Assembly (NCBI GenBank): GCA_001770785.1
Contig: MERZ01000240.1
Location: 1-5,070 of the forward strand
Origin: Burkholderiales bacterium RIFCSPHIGHO2_12_FULL_61_11
GTDB taxonomy: Bacteria; Pseudomonadota; Gammaproteobacteria; Burkholderiales; Burkholderiaceae_C
Direction: 5' to 3'
Length of the DNA: 5,070 nt
The notes beneath the pieces are model-generated. The model saw only the letters and a program-made list of their open reading frames with translations, ran no database searches and was not told the DNA's origin. This document shows positions 1-5,070 of this stretch, piece by piece (within the stretch, counting starts at the first letter, position 1; the number at the start of each line of letters is the position of its first letter). Position numbers and translations under genes: made by a program.

Positions 1-820
1 TGGCTGGATCGCCGGCCGGATTGACAATGTAGACTCCGCCGGTATCGAAAATTCGGGTCTGGTTGACTGCTTCGCTGAAGGCCGCTTGCTGGCTTGAAAT
101 ATCCAGACCGATGTAAAGCACGCCCACGATCTGGCCGGCGGCATCGCGCACAGGCTCGTAAACTGTCATATAGGGATGCCCAAACAGGGTGGCGCGCCCG
201 ACAAACTTTTCCCCCGCACGCACCGTCGCATAGGCGGGATCCTGGCGATCGAGCAGGGCTCCTACAACCCGCTCGCCATTTTCCTTCATGACCGAGGTAG
301 TGATTCGACGGAAGTCTTCGCCTTGCGCCACAAACACCGTGGCGTTGCCTCCGGGAAAGTCACGCGCGAAGCCATCAACTTCAGTGGTGTTGTCGTTGAT
401 CGGTCCTCCATAGTTGGTCAAGGTGCCCTGTGACGCGTCATCAAGGGCCAAGGTCGGCCCGAACTGGCGCCGGAAGACACCGAAGGCATTTTCTGCATTC
501 AACTTCATGGTCTGGTCGAAGACATCCAGCGATCGGGCAATGCCCTCGGCCTTGGCATTGGCGTATTGGGCGGCAGCACGCTCTTGTTGCGAGGAAGCCT
601 GTGTATAAAAGAACGCCAAGGCAAGCGCCGTCATCAAAAAAATGGCCGCGCTTGCCCAGACAGTGATGGTGCGCGCCAGGGGTATGAAGGCCGGCAACTG
701 TGCGCGGTCACGCAGAGGTGATCCCTGGTGAAAACGCGATCCAGTCACCTTGGTGGCGAAAACGCCGGGAAGCACTTCCGCTGCGGCTGATGAATTGGCG
801 TTGATAGTTGTCTCCTGCAT
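1..820 (-). CDS. Methyl-accepting chemotaxis protein, N-terminal part (Cache-type sensor), runs off the left edge
   Basis: The frame is open from ATG at 820 to the window edge, giving 273 residues and no stop. Residues 1-49 form a polar, probably cytoplasmic tail. Residues 50-72 are one hydrophobic membrane segment, ending in LALAFFY. The rest is a periplasmic sensor: an alpha-helical stretch (about 75-120), then the run TTSVMKENGERVVGALLDR (174-192), GRATLFGHPYMTVYEPVRD (208-226) and GVLYIGLDIS (233-242). This pattern is characteristic of the Cache_3-Cache_2 sensors of proteobacterial chemoreceptors. A second segment beginning GGVYIVNPAGDP (261-272) looks like the following Cache strand region. 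HAMP and signalling domains would lie outside the window, so the receptor class is inferred from the sensor and the flagellar neighbours; a sensor kinase or diguanylate cyclase with the same sensor is possible. ATG 820 is the first possible start, because an in-frame TGA lies at 832-830. Its ribosome site is weak (GAAAGAACGG just upstream). The ligand cannot be told; Cache sensors often bind small organic acids or amino acids. Confidence 0.85.
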   Translation of the reverse strand, partial: MQETTINANSSAAAEVLPGVFATKVTGSRFHQGSPLRDRAQLPAFIPLARTITVWASAAIFLMTALALAFFYTQASSQQERAAAQYANAKAEGIARSLDVFDQTMKLNAENAFGVFRRQFGPTLALDDASQGTLTNYGGPINDNTTEVDGFARDFPGGNATVFVAQGEDFRRITTSVMKENGERVVGALLDRQDPAYATVRAGEKFVGRATLFGHPYMTVYEPVRDAAGQIVGVLYIGLDISSQQAAFSEAVNQTRIFDTGGVYIVNPAGDPA

Positions 821-873
821 GCCGTTCTTTCATTTAATGGTTTTTCGAAACTTTTACGCCCTGGCGCGTGGCT

Positions 874-900
874 GCGTCGGTGGTTCCGCTGGCTTCTTTA
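874..900 (-). promoter_or_regulatory. Candidate sigma-28 (FliA) promoter for the chemoreceptor gene
   Basis: In the 88-nt gap between flgJ and the chemoreceptor gene, the minus strand reads TAAAGAAG (900-893), 11 bases, then ACCGACGC (881-874). The enterobacterial FliA consensus is TAAAGTTT, 11 bases, GCCGATAA. The spacing is exact, and the TAAAG and CCGA cores match, 9 of 16 positions in all. The AT-rich end of the -10 element is missing, which weakens the call. Transcription would begin near 866, leaving a leader of about 45 nt before ATG 820. Chemoreceptor genes are commonly FliA-dependent, so the placement fits. The same gap also holds an AT-rich stretch (about 857-826) with a TTTCGAAA palindrome of unknown meaning, and no convincing terminator for the flagellar operon. 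Confidence 0.35.
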
Positions 901-908
901 TTTGAGAA

Positions 909-1877
909 TCAGGTCATCTGATTCATGATGCGAATCAGTTTTCCACCATATTGCGGATCTGTGGCATAACCGGCGCGCTGCAGGCCATGCGCCGCCTCGG
1001 CCGGATCCTGGGTGGCCAGCACATTGGTGTAACGCGGATTGGTGACCAGGAACCTGGCGTAGTCGGAAAACGCTTCGTCGTACGAGCCGTAGGCACGAAA
1101 GGTGGCCCGGGTTTTTTGCCCAACGCCGTTGACAAATTCGGTGGTGGTGGTTTCAGCCACCGGCCCTTTCCAGCTTCTGTCCGCCTTGATACCGAACAGG
1201 TTGAAGCTGGGATCGCCGCCCTCCGTGCGAATCTCGCGTCGCCCCCAGCCCGACTCCAGCGCTGCCTGCGCCATGATCAGCTGCGCCGGGATGCCGCTTT
1301 CCTGGCTGGCGCGCTGCGCGGCGGGCAGCATGCGGGAAACGAATTGCTCAACATGCGCTTGCGGCAAGACACTCCTGCTTAGCGTGGCTTGCGCAGTGGC
1401 CGCCTCGTAGAACGAGAGGTCTGGCGCTCGGACCAGTGACAGCGCCGCAGCGGGCACCGTCGGCGACACGGGTGCAGCCTGCGGCGCCAGCAGCGTGCCG
1501 GGCGCGCCCATCGGCAGCGGCGTCGCTTCGGCGCCCATGGTGCGGCTGAGCTGGGTCAACATGGCTTCGGCCAAACCGAGGCCTCGTCCAGAAAGGTTTT
1601 GTGTCAGCTGCTGATCCAGCATCGAGGTATAGAGCTTTTCCTGCTGGCTGCCGAACAAGCCGTCGGACGGCGTGGCTTCGCGCATGCTCTTCAATACCAT
1701 CTGCATAAACATCACTTCAAATTGCTTTGATGCCTGCTTCATGCCTTCTTGCGGTGAATTGCGAACCGTGCGCCGCAAGGCGTCAACGCCTTGTACATCG
1801 AGCGACAAGCGCTGGTCGAGCACACCGCTGGCCGAAGGATTGACGTGGTTAAGGCCGGGAAAGGCAGCGCTACTCAT
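909..1877 (-). CDS. flgJ: Flagellar rod-capping protein and peptidoglycan hydrolase FlgJ
   Basis: This 322-residue protein is close to the enterobacterial length of about 313. It caps the growing rod in the periplasm and cuts the peptidoglycan so the rod can pass. Residues about 48-110 are the rod-binding domain (KQFEVMFMQMVLKSMREATP, then GLFGSQQEKLYTSMLDQQL). Residues about 115-170 form a linker rich in Ala and Pro. Residues about 170-318 are the glucosaminidase domain, with AQAALESGWG (203-212) carrying the conserved catalytic glutamate E208, then NLFGIKADRSWKGPV (226-240), TTTTEF (243-248) and AGYATDPQYGGKL (302-314). No signal peptide is seen, as expected for export through the flagellar apparatus. 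ATG 1877 is chosen because it has a ribosome site and begins a normal FlgJ N-terminus (MSSAAFPGL). The frame stays open upstream to 2165, but that part lies over flgI and has no FlgJ character. The gene is intact and ends in TGA. It follows flgI by 8 nt and is surely in the same operon. Confidence 0.96.
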   Translation of the reverse strand: MSSAAFPGLNHVNPSASGVLDQRLSLDVQGVDALRRTVRNSPQEGMKQASKQFEVMFMQMVLKSMREATPSDGLFGSQQEKLYTSMLDQQLTQNLSGRGLGLAEAMLTQLSRTMGAEATPLPMGAPGTLLAPQAAPVSPTVPAAALSLVRAPDLSFYEAATAQATLSRSVLPQAHVEQFVSRMLPAAQRASQESGIPAQLIMAQAALESGWGRREIRTEGGDPSFNLFGIKADRSWKGPVAETTTTEFVNGVGQKTRATFRAYGSYDEAFSDYARFLVTNPRYTNVLATQDPAEAAHGLQRAGYATDPQYGGKLIRIMNQMT

Positions 1878-1880
1878 GGG

Positions 1881-1887
1881 CCACCTT
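1881..1887 (-). promoter_or_regulatory. Ribosome binding site of flgJ, overlapping the flgI stop codon
   Basis: The minus strand reads TTAAGGTGGCCCATG. AAGGTGG is a good match to the anti-Shine-Dalgarno complement, and its AAGG core sits 6 nt before ATG 1877. The first two bases of the site are the last two of the flgI TAA stop (1888-1886), so a ribosome finishing flgI covers the flgJ start signal. This site decides the FlgJ start over the longer open frame. Confidence 0.75.
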
Positions 1888-3043
1888 AAATAATTTCCAG
1901 CTCGGCACGCAGGGCGCCAACCGCCTTCATCGCCTGCAGAATCGAGACCAGATCCTGGGGATTGGCCCCCAAAGAATTGAGCCCCTTGATCACATCGGCC
2001 AGCGAGGCACCGCCCCGCACAATTTGCAGGGCGGCACCACTCTGAATGAGTTCGATCTGCGAACGCTGGGTCACGACGGTACTCCCGCCTGATAACGGGC
2101 CGGGCTGACTGATGACGGGCTCCGTATTGATCACCACCGTCAAGCTGCCGTGGGCCACGGCGCAATCGAGAATTCTGACGGCCTGATTCATCACGACCGA
2201 ACCGGTGCGCGCGTTGATGACCACCTTGGCGACGGCCTGGGCCGGTGCGACCTCAATATTTTCGATGCGAGCCAGGAAACTGACACGCTCGTCGGGCCTG
2301 GCCGGTGCACTGACCTTAATCATCCGGGCATCCAGCGCAATGGCGGTACCGGGACCCAGGTTGCGATTGATCGCGTCCACCGCCTTTTGCACCGTGCCAA
2401 AATCAGTGGTGTTTAATTCGAGCGTGAAGGTGCCGTCGCCGCCAAGCGGTGAGTCCACCGCTCGCTCCACGATGGCGCCAGCCGGTATCCGTCCGGAGCT
2501 GAGCTGGTTGATTTTTACCTGGCTGCCACTGGCCGATGCGCCAGCGCCACCCAGCACCATGTTGCCTTGGGCCAGCGCATAAACCTGGCCATCAGCGCCC
2601 TTCAAAGGCGTCATGAGCAGTGTTCCGCCACGCAGGCTCTTGGCATTGCCCATGGAGGACACAGTAATGTCGATGTTCTGCCCCGGCCGCACAAAGGGCG
2701 GCAAGATGGCGGTGACCATCACGGCGGCCACATTTTTCAACTGCATATTGGTGCCGGGCGGCACCGAAATCCCGAGCTGACCCAGCATGTTGTTCAGACT
2801 TTGCGTGGTAAAGGGCGTCTGCATGGTCTGATCGCCACTGCCATCCAGGCCAACCATCAGCCCATAGCCGATCAGCGGGTTGTCGCGCACGCCCTGAATG
2901 CTGGCGAGATCTTTCAAGCGCTCGGCCTGCGATGGCAGGGCGGCAAAGGCCGTCAGAAGCAGGCACAGCCGCAAGCCGGACGTGACGGCTTTTCGTATTT
3001 TTCTGCTCTGGCGCGCAAGCATGGCGGGGGTCGCTTGCATCAT
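1886..3043 (-). CDS. flgI: Flagellar P-ring protein FlgI
   Basis: FlgI is secreted by Sec to the periplasm and forms the P ring, the peptidoglycan-level bushing around the rod. From ATG 3043 the product has 385 residues. Residues 1-40 are a signal peptide: basic KIRK, a hydrophobic core around [13 protein letters not shown], and probable cleavage after PSQA before ERLKD. The mature protein carries the family pattern throughout: [20 protein letters not shown] near its start, [16 protein letters not shown] and [11 protein letters not shown] in the middle, [14 protein letters not shown] at 273-286, [14 protein letters not shown] near 303-316, and the typical end [18 protein letters not shown]. 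The start is uncertain: TTG 3046, ATG 3043, ATG 3040 and ATG 3022 are in frame, and none has a strong ribosome site. ATG 3043 shares its A with the flgH TGA stop (TGATG), suggesting translational coupling; ATG 3022 also leaves a complete signal peptide. The mature protein has one cysteine, C294. The gene is intact and ends in TAA. Confidence 0.97.
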   Translation of the reverse strand: MMQATPAMLARQSRKIRKAVTSGLRLCLLLTAFAALPSQAERLKDLASIQGVRDNPLIGYGLMVGLDGSGDQTMQTPFTTQSLNNMLGQLGISVPPGTNMQLKNVAAVMVTAILPPFVRPGQNIDITVSSMGNAKSLRGGTLLMTPLKGADGQVYALAQGNMVLGGAGASASGSQVKINQLSSGRIPAGAIVERAVDSPLGGDGTFTLELNTTDFGTVQKAVDAINRNLGPGTAIALDARMIKVSAPARPDERVSFLARIENIEVAPAQAVAKVVINARTGSVVMNQAVRILDCAVAHGSLTVVINTEPVISQPGPLSGGSTVVTQRSQIELIQSGAALQIVRGGASLADVIKGLNSLGANPQDLVSILQAMKAVGALRAELEII

Positions 3044-3738
3044 CAAAATGGCAGCACGTTGAGAAAGATGCGCTGCAGCCAGCCCATGGTCTGCGCTTCG
3101 TCGATGTAGCCCTTGGCGCTGTATTCAATCCGGGCATCTGCCACCTGGGTTGAGGGCACGGAATTGTTCGCGCTGACCGTGCGTGGATTCACCACCCCTG
3201 AGAAGCGGATGAACTCGGTGCCCTGATTGATCAACATCTGCTTTTCGCCGCTGACCATCAAATTGCCATTGACGAGCACCTCAACCACCGTGACTGTGAT
3301 CACGCCGTTGAACGTGTTCGCGGCATTGGCGCCGCCCTTGGCGCTGAGGATGTTTTTGCCACTTGCACTGGCATCTTGCGAGCTGGAAATCAAACCACCA
3401 AAGATTTTTGGAATCAGGCCAAGCTCGGCACTGGCACTGGCGCTGCGGCTGGCGTTGGCCGCCGAGTTCTTGCTGGCATTGACGTTTTCGCTGACCACGA
3501 TGGTCAGGATGTCTCCCACATAACGCGGCCGTCTGTCTTCAAACAGGGCCTGCGCACCAAAACCGGTTCGGTAAATCGCTCCGTTCACGGGCGCCGCAGG
3601 TCGCACCTGAGTATCGGCTCGCGCTGTCATGGGCAGCTGCACCAGCGGCTCGCGCGGAATTTGCGCGCAGCCGCCCAGCAGCAGGCTTGCCGCCAGGGCG
3701 CACCCGGCGAGCCATCCGATCGACAACGGCTTTTTCAT
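3043..3738 (-). CDS. flgH: Flagellar L-ring lipoprotein FlgH
   Basis: FlgH is an outer-membrane lipoprotein that forms the L ring, the bushing through which the rod and hook cross the outer membrane. From ATG 3738 it has 231 residues, the usual family length. The N-terminus is a lipoprotein signal: basic MKKP, a hydrophobic stretch, and the lipobox LGGC with the acylated cysteine at C24, followed by AQIPREPL. Family motifs follow: [19 protein letters not shown] (64-82), the Asn/Ala/Ser-rich [20 protein letters not shown] (84-103), [18 protein letters not shown] (150-167), [15 protein letters not shown] (175-189) and [20 protein letters not shown] (202-221), ending near FLNVLPF. The start could also be the GTG at 3741, which gives one more residue and a 4-nt GTGA overlap with flgG. 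ATG 3738 shares one base with the flgG TGA stop. No strong ribosome site is visible, so translation probably depends on reinitiation after flgG. The gene is intact. Confidence 0.97.
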   Translation of the reverse strand: MKKPLSIGWLAGCALAASLLLGGCAQIPREPLVQLPMTARADTQVRPAAPVNGAIYRTGFGAQALFEDRRPRYVGDILTIVVSENVNASKNSAANASRSASASAELGLIPKIFGGLISSSQDASASGKNILSAKGGANAANTFNGVITVTVVEVLVNGNLMVSGEKQMLINQGTEFIRFSGVVNPRTVSANNSVPSTQVADARIEYSAKGYIDEAQTMGWLQRIFLNVLPF

Positions 3739-4520
3739 CACAACTGCGCCAGACGCGCGAGCATTTCATCGGAAGTCTTAACCACCTTGCTGTTGATTTC
3801 ATACGCGCGTTGCGTCTGAATCATGTTGACCAGTTCCTCGACCACGTTGACATTCGATGACTCAACATAGCCCTGGTTCAGGCTGCCGGCGCCGTTCTGG
3901 CCAGGCGCGCTCTGGTTGGCTCCGCCGGAGGCGTCGGTCTCCACATAAAGATTTTCGCCACTGCTTTGCAGACCGGTGGGGTTCAGAAATGTCGCCAGCT
4001 GGATCTGGCCGACCTGCACGCTGGCAGTGCTGCCGGCTTGTATGACCGAGACCGTGCCATCGCGGGCAATCGTCATGCTGGTGGAGTTTTGCGGCAGCGT
4101 AATGGCGGGCTGTACGGGGAAACCGCTGGCCGTCACAAGCTGACCATTTTGGTCAGACTGGAACGACCCGTCCCGCGTGTAAGCCATCGTGCCATCGGGC
4201 ATCAGCACCTGAAAGAAGCCGCCACCGTTGATCGCCACATCTTTCGGGTTGTCGGTTTTGGTCGGATTTCCCTGCATATGAATCCGCTCGGTCGCCACCA
4301 CGCGCACGCCGGTGCCCAGTTGCAGGCCGGACGGCATGCGGGTCTGGTCGGAAGTCTGACCGCCGCTCTGGCGAAGGTTCTGGTACATCAAATCCTCGAA
4401 CACGGCGCGGCTGCGCTTGAAACCCGTGGTGCCGACGTTGGCCAGATTGTTGGCAACGACGTCGAGCTGCGTTTGCTGTGCATCGAGACCTGTTTTGGCA
4501 ATCGAAAGAGAACGAATCAT
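3738..4520 (-). CDS. flgG: Flagellar distal rod protein FlgG
   Basis: FlgG makes the distal rod, the drive shaft that crosses the P and L rings and joins the hook. The protein has 260 residues, the same as in enterobacteria, and no cleaved signal, as expected for type III flagellar export. Residues 1-36 are the N-terminal rod domain, with the hallmark [16 protein letters not shown] (21-36). Residues about 46-83 ([20 protein letters not shown], then [13 protein letters not shown]) form the segment that separates FlgG from FlgF. The central domain shows [20 protein letters not shown] (94-112) and [16 protein letters not shown] (114-129). The C-terminal helix region is [20 protein letters not shown] (220-239), then [15 protein letters not shown] (240-254). 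The start is ATG 4520, with CAGGAG 8 nt upstream. It lies 69 nt after flgF, a gap with no terminator or clear promoter, and overlaps the flgH start. The gene is intact. Confidence 0.98.
   Translation of the reverse strand: MIRSLSIAKTGLDAQQTQLDVVANNLANVGTTGFKRSRAVFEDLMYQNLRQSGGQTSDQTRMPSGLQLGTGVRVVATERIHMQGNPTKTDNPKDVAINGGGFFQVLMPDGTMAYTRDGSFQSDQNGQLVTASGFPVQPAITLPQNSTSMTIARDGTVSVIQAGSTASVQVGQIQLATFLNPTGLQSSGENLYVETDASGGANQSAPGQNGAGSLNQGYVESSNVNVVEELVNMIQTQRAYEINSKVVKTSDEMLARLAQL
4140..4156. repeat. Perfect 7-bp inverted repeat with a 3-nt loop inside flgG
   Basis: The plus strand reads CTGACCA-TTT-TGGTCAG; in the flgG mRNA it would fold as a 7-bp stem with an AAA loop. It falls on the codons for the SDQNGQL part of FlgG, about residues 122-128. 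There is no U-tract after it, so it is not an intrinsic terminator. It may simply reflect codon chance. Confidence 0.6.
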
Positions 4521-4528
4521 GGGGAAAA

Positions 4529-4534
4529 CTCCTG
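4529..4534 (-). promoter_or_regulatory. Ribosome binding site of flgG
   Basis: The minus strand reads GCAGGAGTTTTCCCCATG. CAGGAG is a clear Shine-Dalgarno match 8 nt before ATG 4520. It is the best-formed ribosome site in the window, fitting a gene that begins after a 69-nt gap and cannot rely on coupling to flgF. Confidence 0.85.
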
Positions 4535-4589
4535 CGGGATGGTCCTGGACGTATTCATGTCAAATCAAGGCGAATGGTTAAGCGCTGAA

Positions 4590-5070
4590 CTAGTTGCCGG
4601 ACAGTAATTTGTTGGCCTGCTGATCATTGCTTTCAGCGGTCTGTAGCGTCTTCATCTGCATCTCAAAACGTCGCGCGTTGGCAATCATGGCGACCATGAC
4701 TTCCACGGGATTGACGTTGCTGCCCTCCAGCGTGCCGGCGAGCAAGCGCACAGCGGGGTCCGCCGGAGGCGCAACGGCACCGGCTTGCATCCGAAAAAGG
4801 CCATCGTCGCCACGCACCAGATCGCCCGCTGCGGGGTTGACCAGCTTCAGGCGTCCCACCTCGGCCGCACCCACCGCCGGGTCGCCCGCGCCAAGCGCGG
4901 TGATCACACCATCGCCAGCCACCACCAACGAGGAGCCGGGAGGCACCACCAGCAGACCCGCATCGCCCACCAGGGGCCGGGAATCCATGGTGAGCAGCTG
5001 GCCATCGGCGCCGACCTGCAGATTGCCAACCCGGGTATAGGCTTCGCCGCCGTCGGGCATTTGGACGGTC
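4590..5070 (-). CDS. flgF: Flagellar proximal rod protein FlgF, C-terminal part (5' end beyond the right edge)
   Basis: FlgF is one of the proximal rod subunits, exported by the flagellar type III apparatus and stacked beneath FlgG. The window holds the last 159 codons; about 90 N-terminal residues are missing, judging from a usual length near 250. The visible part begins in the central domain at MPDGGEAYTRVGNLQVGADG, parallel to the [14 protein letters not shown] segment of FlgG. It continues through GQLLTMDSRPLVGDAGLLVV, VGRLKLVNPAAGDLVRGDDG and GLFRMQAG, and ends with the rod-family C-terminal helix: GTLEGSNVNPVEVMVAMIAN, then ARRFEMQMKTLQTAESNDQQ. The shorter loop between domains, the ARRFEMQMK helix and the N-K-L-L end mark it as FlgF rather than a second FlgG. 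The frame stays open to the edge and stops with TAG at 4592-4590. It is upstream of flgG in the same direction and almost certainly in the same transcript. Confidence 0.95.
   Translation of the reverse strand, partial: TVQMPDGGEAYTRVGNLQVGADGQLLTMDSRPLVGDAGLLVVPPGSSLVVAGDGVITALGAGDPAVGAAEVGRLKLVNPAAGDLVRGDDGLFRMQAGAVAPPADPAVRLLAGTLEGSNVNPVEVMVAMIANARRFEMQMKTLQTAESNDQQANKLLSGN

Noticed and set aside
94..666. Several short plus-strand open frames near the left edge.
   Set aside because: The minus strand is continuously open here and encodes a convincing membrane segment and Cache sensor; the plus-strand frames overlap one another and resemble nothing.
856..869. ACGC/GCGT stem after flgJ as a transcription terminator.
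   Set aside because: Only 4 bp with a 6-nt loop and no T-tract after it on the minus strand, so it is too weak to call.
951..1410. Overlapping plus-strand open frames across flgJ.
   Set aside because: Both lie antisense to the glucosaminidase domain, whose conserved motifs show which strand is coding.
1878..2165. The flgJ frame stays open upstream, which would give a 418-residue product.
   Set aside because: The extra 96 residues lie entirely over flgI in another frame and have no FlgJ character, and ATG 1877 has a good ribosome site and a normal N-terminus.
2567..3109. Open frame of 180 codons on the plus strand over flgI and flgH.
   Set aside because: It is antisense to two well-conserved genes, rich in His, Gln and Arg as expected of a shadow frame in GC-rich DNA, and resembles no family.
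4535..4563. TTGACA (4563-4558, minus strand) in the flgF-flgG gap as a sigma-70 -35 box.
   Set aside because: The bases 17 nt downstream are ATCCCG, not a -10 element, and the gap lies within an operon.
3966..4607. Open frame of 213 codons on the plus strand over flgG.
   Set aside because: Antisense shadow of flgG, with no recognisable domain and low-information composition.
1..5070. A novel or undescribed system, mobile element, CRISPR array or RNA gene.
   Set aside because: Almost every base belongs to a recognised flagellar or chemotaxis gene with intact frames and normal lengths; the only gaps are 88, 69 and 8 nt.

Overview
The window is an ordinary flagellar rod and ring gene cluster followed by the start of a chemoreceptor gene. 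Every gene lies on the minus strand, so transcription runs from high to low coordinates: flgF (3' part) - flgG - flgH - flgI - flgJ - methyl-accepting chemotaxis protein (5' part).

Organism: L-ring and P-ring genes (flgH, flgI) mean a Gram-negative cell with an outer membrane. A FlgJ with both a rod-capping domain and a C-terminal glucosaminidase domain is the beta/gammaproteobacterial form. With GC that looks close to 60% and a chemoreceptor whose sensor resembles the Cache_3-Cache_2 type, a betaproteobacterium (Burkholderiales: Comamonadaceae or Oxalobacteraceae type) is the best guess. This is inference from protein character, not a database match.

Layout: 5070-4590 is the last 159 codons of the proximal-rod gene flgF. 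After a 69-nt gap with a good ribosome site comes flgG (distal rod, 4520-3738). flgG, flgH (L-ring lipoprotein) and flgI (P-ring protein) are packed with one-base TGATG overlaps. flgJ (rod cap and muramidase) starts 8 nt after flgI, with its ribosome site running into the flgI stop codon. An 88-nt gap (908-821) follows, with no convincing terminator and a possible flagellar sigma-28 promoter. The chemoreceptor gene runs from 820 off the left edge; only its N-terminal tail, first membrane segment and part of the periplasmic sensor are visible.

How they work together: FlgF and FlgG build the rod through the periplasm, FlgJ caps the growing rod and opens the peptidoglycan, and FlgI and FlgH form the P and L rings around it. 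The chemoreceptor would feed the signalling pathway that controls the motor. All six reading frames appear intact. I found no mobile element, CRISPR array, RNA gene or unknown system. The points of mild interest are the chemoreceptor where flgK is often found, its candidate promoter, its long N-terminal tail, and a FlgI with a single mature cysteine.
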